Shown piece by piece: positions 1 to 6,018 of a stretch of DNA of 10,786 nt. The stretch is from Phycisphaeraceae bacterium (GTDB lineage Bacteria > Planctomycetota > Phycisphaerae > Phycisphaerales > Phycisphaeraceae), in NCBI GenBank assembly GCA_020850375.1, contig JADZET010000160.1:1-10786 (forward strand), in the 5' to 3' direction. The translations under genes were made by a program, and so were the position numbers. Position 1 is the first letter of the stretch; each line of letters starts with the position of its first letter. The notes beneath the pieces were generated by a model. It worked only from the letters and a program-made list of their open reading frames with translations, did not search any database and was not told the DNA's origin.

Positions 1-803
1 ACCGAGAGGGAGAAGAAGATCTGGCTGGTGGCGTCGAGCCACATGTTGGGGTTGAGCAGTGCGGCCATGAAGTCCTGGTTCTCGGTGCGGGGGTTCCACA
101 TGAAGCCCAGGGCGGGGTTGACCTGGGTCCAGGGCAGGGTCAGGACGCGGACCAGGACGATCAGGGCGCAGAGGATCAGGGCGGGCATGGCGATCTTGCA
201 GAAGGTCTCGATGCCCCTGGTCAGGCCGCGGTAGATCAGGGTGAAGTTGGCGGCGAAGCAGATCAGCAGGAAGACCAGGGCTGAGCCGCCCCGGCCCTGA
301 ACGGTCATCGCCTGGGCGTTCTCGCCCATGCCGGCGAAGTTGCTGAAGAAGTTGACGAAGACGGACTTGTCGAGGGTGCCATCGGCCAGGCGGGCCGTTT
401 CGCCCAGGTCCGCCATCTGGCCCGTGAGGAAGTACCAGGCGTAGGCCAGGCACCAGGACTCGATCAGGACGTAGTACATGTAGATGATCACGGGGACGAT
501 CATGCCCAGGACGCCCATGTAGGGCGAGAATTTGCGGGGCCAGATGGCGCGGTAGATGCCGGGGGTGGAGTTGAAGCCGCGGGCGCCGCCGTAGCGTCCC
601 ATGGCCCACTCGGCCCAGGCCAGGGGGAAGCCCAGCAGGAGCATGGCGACGAAGTAGGGGATCATGAAGGCGCCGCCCTCGTACTGCGCGGCAAGGCCGG
701 GGAAACGGAGGAAGTTGCCCAGGCCCACGGCGCTGCCCATGACGGCCATGATGACGCCCAGGCGCGTGCCCCAGTTCTCGCTTGAACGCCTCGAATCCGC
801 CAT
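1..803 (-). CDS. Sodium:neurotransmitter symporter family (SNF/SLC6, LeuT-like) transporter, N-terminal part
   Basis: This is a sodium-coupled importer of amino acids or related amines in the inner membrane, with the substrate not predictable from sequence. I translated the minus strand from the ATG at 803-801. The first 267 residues are visible and the gene runs off the left edge; family members are usually about 450-550 residues. TM1 carries the signature GSAVGLGNFLRFP (residues 23-35), the unwound helix that binds sodium and substrate in LeuT. It is followed by YEGGAF (41-46), IPYFVAMLLLGFPL (48-61), an IIYMYYVLIESWCLAYAW helix (106-123) and a QIFFSLS segment near 261-267, all typical of the family. 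A GGGAG at 812-816 lies 8 nt before the ATG and fixes the start. It is transcribed divergently from the YqaA-like gene, with 60 nt between the starts. Family assignment is secure. Confidence 0.93.
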   Translation of the reverse strand, partial: MADSRRSSENWGTRLGVIMAVMGSAVGLGNFLRFPGLAAQYEGGAFMIPYFVAMLLLGFPLAWAEWAMGRYGGARGFNSTPGIYRAIWPRKFSPYMGVLGMIVPVIIYMYYVLIESWCLAYAWYFLTGQMADLGETARLADGTLDKSVFVNFFSNFAGMGENAQAMTVQGRGGSALVFLLICFAANFTLIYRGLTRGIETFCKIAMPALILCALIVLVRVLTLPWTQVNPALGFMWNPRTENQDFMAALLNPNMWLDATSQIFFSLS

Positions 804-863
804 GTGCACTGCTCCCGTGAGTAGGAGGTTGCCGATATGATGCGGCCAACATAATGCCTCGGG
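804..863. promoter_or_regulatory. Divergent intergenic region with a plus-strand -10-like box
   Basis: This 60-nt gap separates two divergent starts and must hold both promoters unless they lie inside the genes. On the plus strand CATAAT at 850-855 matches TATAAT at five of six positions and ends 8 nt before the ATG at 864; TATGAT at 836-841 is a second candidate. Neither has a convincing -35 box at normal spacing. On the minus strand only weak AT-containing stretches are seen. The assignment rests on short matches and is tentative. Confidence 0.3.
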
Positions 864-1565
864 ATGGAAAAACCAACCGCCAACATCGCGTGGATTGCTC
901 CGATGTCCCAACCCGTCCCCCCCCCACCGCTGAGTGAGCCGCGGGCCGAGACCGTCACCGGTCGGCCGGCCGTGCACCGCTGGGCGCTGCACCGGCGGCT
1001 GTACGACTGGGTGCTGTCGTTCGCCCACTCAAGGCACTCGACCACGGCGTTGTTCCTGCTGAGCTTCGCCGAGTCGAGCTTCTTCCCGATCCCGCCGGAC
1101 GTGCTGCTGGGGCCGCTGTGCCTGGGGGCGAGGCGGAAGAGCCTGTACTTCGCGACGGTGACGACGGTCGCCAGCGTGCTCGGGGCGTACCTGGGGTACG
1201 TGATCGGGTACGGGGCGATCGACCTGGCGCTGATGATCCCGGGGATCACGCAGGAGAAGATCCACTGGCTGGCCGGCGAGTTTGAGCAGCGCGGGCAGTG
1301 GTACGTGTTCATCGCGGCGCTGACGCCGATCCCGTTCAAGCTGCTGACGATCACGGCGGGCTTTGCGCAGATGGACCTGGTGATGTTCACGGTCGCGTGC
1401 GTGATCGGTCGGGCGATGCGGTTCTACGCGGTGGCGGGCGTGTTCTGGCTGGTCGGGCCGCGGGCGATGCCGGTGATCGACCGGTACTTCAACCTGCTTT
1501 GCGTGGTCTTCGTGGTGCTGCTGGTCGGCGGGTTCGCGGTGCTGAAGTTGCTTGCGGGGCATTGA
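864..1565 (+). CDS. YqaA/DedA-like (VTT/SNARE-associated domain) integral membrane protein
   Basis: A 233-residue multi-span inner-membrane protein. Diagnostic stretches are FAESSFFPIPPDVLLGPL (residues 68-85), a glycine-rich helix with LGAYLGYVIGYGAID (106-120), and ALTPIPFKLLTITAGF (152-167) followed by the conserved R-x-x-RFY (183-188). These fit the YqaA branch of the DedA/VTT superfamily, whose relatives act as lipid scramblases or flippases or support membrane homeostasis; the role of this protein is unknown. The final helix is about 208-231. The first ~40 residues are polar and proline-rich, with PVPPPP near 17-22, and are not conserved in the family. Start choice is uncertain: ATG 864 and ATG 903 are both in frame and neither has a good ribosome binding site, while a -10-like box just before 864 would suit a leaderless message. 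The galE start lies 82 nt downstream. Confidence 0.85.
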   Translation: MEKPTANIAWIAPMSQPVPPPPLSEPRAETVTGRPAVHRWALHRRLYDWVLSFAHSRHSTTALFLLSFAESSFFPIPPDVLLGPLCLGARRKSLYFATVTTVASVLGAYLGYVIGYGAIDLALMIPGITQEKIHWLAGEFEQRGQWYVFIAALTPIPFKLLTITAGFAQMDLVMFTVACVIGRAMRFYAVAGVFWLVGPRAMPVIDRYFNLLCVVFVVLLVGGFAVLKLLAGH

Positions 1566-1612
1566 CCGGTCGAGGCACGGCCGATGCGCCGGGCATCGAC
1601 GCCGAATCCCGG

Positions 1613-1618
1613 TACAAT
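1613..1618 (+). promoter_or_regulatory. Candidate -10 box for galE
   Basis: TACAAT matches the TATAAT consensus at five of six positions in an otherwise GC-rich 82-nt gap. It would start transcription near 1625, giving a leader of roughly 23 nt that still contains the galE ribosome binding site. No recognisable -35 box lies 16-18 nt upstream. It suggests galE is transcribed on its own rather than only by read-through from the YqaA-like gene. Confidence 0.45.
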
Positions 1619-1633
1619 CCTGCCCGGCCTGAA

Positions 1634-1639
1634 AAGGAG
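1634..1639 (+). promoter_or_regulatory. galE ribosome binding site
   Basis: AAGGAG lies 8 nt before the ATG at 1648. An in-frame GTG at 1639-1641 overlaps the site itself and an ATG at 1642 is only 2 nt away, so neither can be the main start. This fixes the product as MNVLVTGGAGYIGS. Confidence 0.85.
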
Positions 1640-1647
1640 TGATGACT

Positions 1648-2649
1648 ATGAACGTCCTGGTCACCGGCGGGGCCGGCTACATCGGCTCGCACGCCGTCAA
1701 GCGTCTGCGGCAGGCGGGTCACTCGGTCGTGGTCATCGACAATCTGTTCCGGGGACACCGGGCGGCCGTGCCCGCGCCCCCGGAAGCGGCCTTCGAGCAG
1801 ATCGACCTGCGGCAGACGCAGCCGCTGGCGGAGCTGCTCAAGAAGCACGGGATCGAGTGCGTGATGCACTTCGCGGCGCTGGCTTACGTCGGCGAGTCGG
1901 TGACCGAGCCGCTGCGGTACTACGAGAACAACACGGCGGGCACGCTGAGCCTGCTTTCGGCGATGAAGGAGGCGGGGGTCAGGAAGATCGTCTTCTCCTC
2001 GACGTGCGCGACGTACGGGATGCCGTCGTCCATGCCGATCGTCGAGACGATGCCGCAGTCGCCGATCAACCCCTACGGGTGGTCGAAGCTGTTTGTGGAG
2101 CGGATCCTGCGGGACTTCGCGGCGGCTGAGTCGCAGTTCGCTTTCGCGGCGCTGCGGTACTTCAACGTCGCGGGGTGCGCGGCCGACGGGTCGATCGGGG
2201 AGGACCACACGCCCGAGACGCATCTGATCCCGGTGATCCTGCAGACGGCGCTGGGGCAGAGGCCCTACGTGACGATCCTCGGGGACGACTACCCGACGGC
2301 CGACGGGACGTGCATCCGGGACTACATCCACGTCGAGGACCTGGCTGACGCGCACATCGCGGTGATGCAGGACCTGCGGCCGGGGCAGCAGCGGGTCTAC
2401 AACCTGGGCATCGGGCAGGGGTACAGCGTGAAAGAGGTGATCGAGTCGGCCCGGCGTGTGACGGGGCATGCGATCCCGGCGCAGGTCGGGCCGCGCCGGG
2501 CGGGCGATCCGCCGGAGCTGTTCGCCAATCCGGACAAGATCCGTCAGGAGCTGGGGTGGCGGGCGAAGTACACGCAGCTGGACCCGATCATCCAGACGGC
2601 GTGGAACTGGTTCAAGAACAACCCGCAGGGGTATCCGAAGAGCCGGTAG
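1648..2649 (+). CDS. galE: UDP-glucose 4-epimerase
   Basis: Interconverts UDP-glucose and UDP-galactose in the cytoplasm using tightly bound NAD+, feeding surface polysaccharide synthesis or galactose use. The 333-residue product is the normal family length. The Rossmann fold opens with TGGAGYIGS (residues 6-14) and has the acidic residue D31 (VVIDN) expected to bind the NAD ribose. MHFAALAYVGES (73-84) is the usual second cofactor loop. The catalytic set of extended short-chain dehydrogenases is present: S118 in FSSTCATYG and the Y143-x3-K147 pair in PYGWSK. GTCIRDYIHVEDLADAH (220-236) and the C-terminal RRAGDPPELFANPDK are the typical nucleotide-sugar binding parts. The stop is TAG at 2647-2649. 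It converges on the small membrane-protein gene with only 28 nt between the stops. Other UDP-sugar epimerases share the fold, but the motifs fit GalE best. Confidence 0.93.
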   Translation: MNVLVTGGAGYIGSHAVKRLRQAGHSVVVIDNLFRGHRAAVPAPPEAAFEQIDLRQTQPLAELLKKHGIECVMHFAALAYVGESVTEPLRYYENNTAGTLSLLSAMKEAGVRKIVFSSTCATYGMPSSMPIVETMPQSPINPYGWSKLFVERILRDFAAAESQFAFAALRYFNVAGCAADGSIGEDHTPETHLIPVILQTALGQRPYVTILGDDYPTADGTCIRDYIHVEDLADAHIAVMQDLRPGQQRVYNLGIGQGYSVKEVIESARRVTGHAIPAQVGPRRAGDPPELFANPDKIRQELGWRAKYTQLDPIIQTAWNWFKNNPQGYPKSR

Positions 2650-2677
2650 TCACGGCGTGCAGGCCATCGATGCATCG

Positions 2678-2959
2678 TCAGCCGCCCCGTCCGGCCATGA
2701 CCAGCAGCGCGATCATCGCGACCAGGCCCAGGGCGATCAGGGCCAGGATCGCCCAGGCGGCGAGCTTGACGCCCAGGCCCTGCTTCGGGCGCCAGACCAC
2801 CGAGCCTTCCGACGGATCGGGGGCGTCGCTCGACGGTCCGAGGCTCGGGGGATCGTGGCCCGGCCGGCCGGCCAGGCTGCGCAGGGAGGCCTCCGTGTCC
2901 GGCTCGTGGGCGTCGGGCTCGCGGTAGGGAGAAGGGTTGTCGGGTTGGGGGTCGCTCAT
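2678..2959 (-). CDS. Small C-terminally anchored membrane protein, function unknown
   Basis: I do not recognise this 93-residue protein. Residues 1-60 are hydrophilic, acidic and rich in proline and serine (MSDPQPDNPSPYREPD at the start), which predicts disorder. SVVWRPKQGLGVKLA (53-67) leads into one hydrophobic helix, about 65-88 (AAWAILALIALGLVAMIALLV), ending AGRGG. Topology is probably N-in with a tail anchor. The start ATG (2959-2957) lies 29 nt after the mreD stop in the same direction, so it is probably the last gene of the mreBCD unit. No clear ribosome binding site precedes it, so translation may be coupled or the start may differ. A coding call is supported by its position, sensible composition and a clean transmembrane segment. 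In other bacteria this slot is often taken by mrdA or rodA, but nothing here resembles either. Confidence 0.65.
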   Translation of the reverse strand: MSDPQPDNPSPYREPDAHEPDTEASLRSLAGRPGHDPPSLGPSSDAPDPSEGSVVWRPKQGLGVKLAAWAILALIALGLVAMIALLVMAGRGG

Positions 2960-2988
2960 CGTGATGTCAGGCGGTCAGAAAGAACCGG

Positions 2989-3549
2989 CTAGCGGCCGCG
3001 GTGGCCGGGGATCTGGGTGAAGCCCCAGAGGGGGTCGGTCTTGAAGAGGAGCTTGGCGGCGGGCAGGGCGACGAGGCAGGTGTAGATCAGGTCGAGGAAG
3101 CGTCCGAGCAGTTGTTCGGCGGAGCTCCAGCCCGCGACGGCCGTGGCGGGTGAGATCGGCCAGCCGCGGACGGCCAGGAGCGTCACGGTCAGCAGGTGAG
3201 CCATCAGGCCCGCGAAGAAGACGGTCACGGCGAGGGTGATGGCGGACTGGCGCAGGACCAATCCGCGGAGCTGGATGGCGGCGTAACCGGCGAGGAACAT
3301 GCCCAGGGCGGCGGGGCCGACAACGTCCAGGGGCATGCCGTCGCCGGGGGCGATGCGGCCGAGATCGATCAGGATGCCAGCGAGGATCGCGGCCCAGCCG
3401 ACGGCCAGGGGCGGGGCGGACAGGCCGATGTAGACCACCAGGATCAGCATCAGGCTCGGCGTCGCCCCGTGCACCTGCCACAGGCCGCGCAGGCCCAGGT
3501 CCAGGCCCAGCGTCAGGTAGAGGAACACGAAGAAGATCGGCCAGCGCAT
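2989..3549 (-). CDS. mreD: Rod shape-determining protein MreD
   Basis: Integral membrane component of the elongasome that works with MreC and MreB to position lateral wall synthesis. The 186-residue product is hydrophobic throughout, with about five or six helices. Recognisable features are the N-terminal WPIFFVFLYLTLGLDLG helix, a PSLMLILVVYIGL segment (31-43), AAILAGILIDLGRIAPGDGMPLDVVGPAALGMFLAGY (53-89, the most conserved part of MreD, with a Gly- and Pro-containing loop), and the last helix near LDLIYTCLVALPAAKLLF. A GGAG at 3557-3560 stands 7 nt before the ATG. It starts 22 nt after the mreC stop in the same direction, so co-transcription is very likely. MreD is poorly conserved in sequence; the call rests on hydropathy, motif and gene order together. 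Confidence 0.88.
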   Translation of the reverse strand: MRWPIFFVFLYLTLGLDLGLRGLWQVHGATPSLMLILVVYIGLSAPPLAVGWAAILAGILIDLGRIAPGDGMPLDVVGPAALGMFLAGYAAIQLRGLVLRQSAITLAVTVFFAGLMAHLLTVTLLAVRGWPISPATAVAGWSSAEQLLGRFLDLIYTCLVALPAAKLLFKTDPLWGFTQIPGHRGR

Positions 3550-3571
3550 CAGCGTTCTCCGGGCGTCGGCA

Positions 3572-4477
3572 TCATCGCGGGGCGGGGGCGGTGGCCTCGA
3601 TCGGTACGAGGACGACCACGCGCGTCAGGTACGCGAGGTTGACCATGGGCTCGACGATCACACGTTTGAAGTTCAGGGGGTCGGCATCGCGTTCGATGCG
3701 GGTGACGCGGCCGACGATCAGTCCCCAGGCCTCGGGGGGCCAGCCGCCGCCGGCGCCATTGGCCGGGGGCGTCAGGCCGGGCGTCGAGGCGTCGCCGGCG
3801 AGGTGGGCCAGGTCCCCGACTTCCACGGGCTGCTGGATCTCGACGCTGGCCGAGAAAACCTGCTGGTTGGGGTCGAATTGAAGGTAACCGGGCCACTGTC
3901 GGGTGGCGGTCATCGTCGGGGGGATGATGCGGACTTCCAGGGGGGCGGTGAGGCTGGTGATCAGCGAGACGTAGGCGGTGACGCCGCCGGCGTCGACGAC
4001 GCGGCCGACGAGGTTGATGCCGTCGGTGACGACCATGCCGGGCTCGACGCCCTGGCGGGCGCCCTTGTTGATCGTCAGGGCGGTGACGCCGGGGCGGCCG
4101 GTCCAGGCGGTGACGCGGGCGGAGAGGAAGCGGACGCCCTGGAGGTTGACCTGGCCGGCCTTGGCCATGCCGGCGAGGCGCTCGTACTGGTCGACTTTCT
4201 GGCGGGCGTCGTCGAGCTCGGCCTCGAGCTGGCGGACGTAGCGGAGGTCGGCAAGGGTGCGCTGGTCCATGCCGGCCGGCAGCGGCGGGGCGCCGCCCCG
4301 CAGGGAGACGGACAGGGCGTTGAGCGGGTCGCTCATCGGGGACCAGAGGACGTCCTTGAAGTGGCGCAGACCGCTCCAGAGCCAGGCGCTGGCTGGACCC
4401 GGGAGTTGGCTGGTGATGATCAGGAGGATCACCGTCAGCCCCATCACGCGCCGCTGATTGAGTAACGGTGACCTCAT
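3572..4477 (-). CDS. mreC: Rod shape-determining protein MreC
   Basis: Periplasmic scaffold of the elongasome, linking cytoplasmic MreB with MreD and the wall synthases. From the ATG at 4477 the product has 301 residues: short basic N-terminus (MRSPLLNQRR), one membrane helix at about 11-27, a coiled region about 72-104 (LADLRYVRQLEAELDDARQ), then the two-barrel beta domain with LTINKGARQGVEPGMVV (133-149) and TDGINLVGRVVDAG (151-164), which is the MreC signature. Residues 231-250 form a Pro/Gly-rich loop (STPGLTPPANGAGGG) that looks like an insertion in the second barrel. The stop is TGA. An upstream in-frame TTG at 4504 would add nine residues and lies in a tandem repeat; ATG is preferred because it places the membrane helix as usual, although no strong ribosome binding site is seen, only GGGG at 4484-4487. 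It lies 58 nt after mreB. Confidence 0.9.
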   Translation of the reverse strand: MRSPLLNQRRVMGLTVILLIITSQLPGPASAWLWSGLRHFKDVLWSPMSDPLNALSVSLRGGAPPLPAGMDQRTLADLRYVRQLEAELDDARQKVDQYERLAGMAKAGQVNLQGVRFLSARVTAWTGRPGVTALTINKGARQGVEPGMVVTDGINLVGRVVDAGGVTAYVSLITSLTAPLEVRIIPPTMTATRQWPGYLQFDPNQQVFSASVEIQQPVEVGDLAHLAGDASTPGLTPPANGAGGGWPPEAWGLIVGRVTRIERDADPLNFKRVIVEPMVNLAYLTRVVVLVPIEATAPAPR

Positions 4478-4498
4478 CCGAACCCCAATGGGCCCCGG

Positions 4499-4535
4499 GA
4501 TCAACCGGGGGGATCGACCGGGGGGATCGCCCCGG
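4499..4535. repeat. 13-bp tandem repeat between mreB and mreC
   Basis: On the plus strand two near-identical 13-bp units, GATCAACCGGGGG and GATCGACCGGGGG, are followed by a third, degenerate one beginning GATCGCCCCGG. They fill most of the 58-nt spacer and abut the mreB stop. In the minus-strand message this is a C-rich stretch that could fold locally with the GGGGC part. Its function is unknown. Confidence 0.7.
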
Positions 4536-5588
4536 CTAGAGCGCGTCCATGTCGCTCTCCATGGTCCGCTTCCATTCCTCGAGGTGTTCGAGGTAGATGG
4601 CTGTGCCGCGAGCCACGCAGGTGAGCGGATCCTCGGCGATGCGGACGTCCAGGCCGGTGGCGTCGTGGATGATCTGGGCGAGGCCGCGGAGGAGCGCGCC
4701 GCCGCCGGCGAGGCAGATGCCGTTCTGCACCAGGTCGGCCGCGAGCTCGGGCTCGAGTCGCTCGAGGGTGCGGGTGACGGTCTCGATGATGGCGCCCAGG
4801 GGCTCCTGCAGGGCCGAGCAGATCTCGTCGGAGGTCACGACGGTCTTGCGGGGCAGGCCGGAGATCATGTCGCGGCCGCGGACCTCCATGGTGCGGGCGT
4901 TGCCGTCGGGCATGGCGGTGCCGATCTCGATCTTGATCCGCTCGGCCGTCTGCTCGCCGATGAGCAGGTTGTAGGCCTTTTTCATGTGGTTGATGATCGA
5001 CTCGTCGAGGTCGTCGCCGGCGACGCGGACGGACTCGCACTGGGCGATGTCGGCCAGGCTCATGACGGCGACCTCGGTGGTGCCGCCGCCGATGTCGACG
5101 ATCATCGAGGCGGTGGCCTCGACGATGGGGAGGTTGGCGCCGATGCCGGCGGCCAGGGGCTCCTCGACGAGGTAGACGCGGCGGGCGCCGGCACGCTCGG
5201 CGGAGTCGAGGACGGCGCGTTTCTCGACGGCGGTGATGCCGCTGGGGACGGCGATGACGACGCGGGGTCGGGGGAAGGGGCGTCGGCCGTTGACCTTGCG
5301 GATGAAGTAGCTGAGCATCGCCTCGGTGATCTCGAAGTCGGAGATCACGCCGTCCTTGAGCGGACGGATGGCGCTGATGCTGCCGGGGGTCTTGCCGAGC
5401 ATCTCCTTGGCGACCCAGCCGACGGCGTTGCCGTTGTTGATGACCTTGTTGGTGCCCTTCTGGACGGCCACCACGCTGGGTTCGTTCAGGACAATGCCCT
5501 CGCCGCGCACGCACACGAGGGTGTTGCACGTGCCGAGGTCGATGCCCATGTCCACGCTGAACCAACTGAGGATGTCGTCGAGGAACAA
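4536..5588 (-). CDS. mreB: Rod shape-determining protein MreB (bacterial actin)
   Basis: Actin-like ATPase that forms membrane-bound filaments steering lateral peptidoglycan synthesis. The 350-residue product has all the actin-fold motifs: phosphate 1 GIDLGTCNTLV (15-25), IRPLKDGVISDF (74-85), VPSGITAVEKRA (114-125), EEPLAAGIG (142-150), phosphate 2 DIGGGTTEVAVM (165-176), a GDDLDESI region (191-198), GEQTAERIKIEIG (211-223) and the adenosine loop CLAGGGALLRGL (292-303). The start is a TTG at 5588-5586: it is the first possible start after an in-frame TGA at 5613-5615 on this strand, and the next ATG (residue 14) would remove the first beta strand. The stop is TAG. Asn-Thr of the usual DLGTANT is kept, with Cys in place of Ala. 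It is the first gene of the mreB-mreC-mreD block. Confidence 0.96.
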   Translation of the reverse strand: MFLDDILSWFSVDMGIDLGTCNTLVCVRGEGIVLNEPSVVAVQKGTNKVINNGNAVGWVAKEMLGKTPGSISAIRPLKDGVISDFEITEAMLSYFIRKVNGRRPFPRPRVVIAVPSGITAVEKRAVLDSAERAGARRVYLVEEPLAAGIGANLPIVEATASMIVDIGGGTTEVAVMSLADIAQCESVRVAGDDLDESIINHMKKAYNLLIGEQTAERIKIEIGTAMPDGNARTMEVRGRDMISGLPRKTVVTSDEICSALQEPLGAIIETVTRTLERLEPELAADLVQNGICLAGGGALLRGLAQIIHDATGLDVRIAEDPLTCVARGTAIYLEHLEEWKRTMESDMDAL

Positions 5589-5603
5589 GGGTGCAAACCC
5601 TTT
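5587..5603 (-). promoter_or_regulatory. mreB ribosome binding site inside a possible hairpin with the TTG start
   Basis: AAAGGG (5598-5603) is the only purine-rich site in position, 9 nt before the TTG start. AAGGG (5598-5602) can pair perfectly with CCCTT (5587-5591) across a 6-nt loop, and CCCTT contains the first two bases of the start codon. A 5-bp stem is short, so this may be chance, but if formed it would mask both ribosome site and start. Confidence 0.4.
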
Positions 5604-5793
5604 CGTAGAGCGTCAGTCCCCTCGGCCTGCCCGCGACCAGCCGCCCTGACCACTCGGCCAAGGCGACGCGAGGCTGCATGTCTCCAAGATGTTACAACAA
5701 ATCGACCGGAAAGGCAGGCGTCGTCCAATCAACGCCCCCGGGAAGCGCCCCCGGCCCCGGGGAAGTGCGAAAAAAGCGGGGTGGACGCCGGCC
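5604..5793. other. mreB leader / intergenic region, no gene
   Basis: No convincing gene is seen in this stretch. On the minus strand TAACAT within TTGTTGTAACATCTTGG (about 5684-5700) is a weak -10 candidate for an mreB promoter, with no good -35 box. A GGAG followed by ATG at 5679-5677 opens a frame that runs across mreB out of register; I treat it as chance. Part of the strand resembles a tRNA D-arm but does not fold into a tRNA. Confidence 0.4.
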
Positions 5794-5804
5794 TTAGAGG
5801 CCGG
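5770..5804 (-). terminator. Possible terminator after the 58-residue gene
   Basis: On the minus strand CCGGCCT-CTA-AGGCCGG makes a perfect 7-bp stem with a 3-nt loop (5788-5804), spanning the TAA stop. A run of six T follows at 5775-5770, but 12 nt separate stem and T-run, which is longer than in a typical rho-independent terminator. It could weaken read-through into mreB rather than stop it. Confidence 0.4.
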
Positions 5805-5970
5805 ATTCGACGACGTGGAAGGGGTTGGACGAGCCGGTGAGCGTCACGTTCTTGTAGCCGACGTAGGCCACGCCGATCAGCAGCGCCACCGCGGCGATCA
5901 GGGCCAGGACGGTGTAGATGTTGCTCTGCCCGCCCTGCCGAGCCGCGGATCGTCGGACGCTGAAGGTCAT
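5794..5970 (-). CDS. 58-residue single-span membrane protein, function unknown
   Basis: I found this by translating the minus strand from the ATG at 5970 to the TAA at 5796-5794. The protein begins MTFSVRRSAARQGGQSN, has one hydrophobic helix at about 19-38 (YTVLALIAAVALLIGVAYVG) and ends with a short polar tail, YKNVTLTGSSNPFHVVESGL. Positive charges before the helix predict N-in topology, with the tail outside. A perfect AGGAG (5978-5982) lies 7 nt before the ATG, the strongest evidence that it is translated. It follows the coiled-coil protein gene by 48 nt in the same direction, so the two probably share a message and perhaps a membrane complex. I recognise no family. The size is below many gene-calling cut-offs, so it may be missing from annotations. 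Confidence 0.72.
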   Translation of the reverse strand: MTFSVRRSAARQGGQSNIYTVLALIAAVALLIGVAYVGYKNVTLTGSSNPFHVVESGL

Positions 5971-6018
5971 GGCGATGCTCCTGGGAAAACCTGCGTGATC
6001 ACCCTGGCGTGGGACGGT

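Noticed and set aside
2668..2677. Perfect palindrome CGATGCATCG between the convergent galE and small-protein stops
   Set aside because: It is only 10 bp, has no T-run on either side and no sign of a terminator, so chance is the simplest explanation.
4501..5679. A 392-codon minus-strand frame across mreB, starting from an ATG with a GGAG site
   Set aside because: Its product is an Arg/His/Pro-rich shadow (HRRGRRHEPGRHRP style) in another register of mreB, whose own frame carries every actin motif.
5605..5680. tRNA-Ser-like stretch on the minus strand (GCCGAGTGGTCAGGGC resembles a D-arm; GGGTTTGCACCC a T-arm)
   Set aside because: The acceptor ends do not pair, the anticodon stem has mismatches, and the T-loop would be 6 nt with a perfect stem. 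I take it as coincidence.
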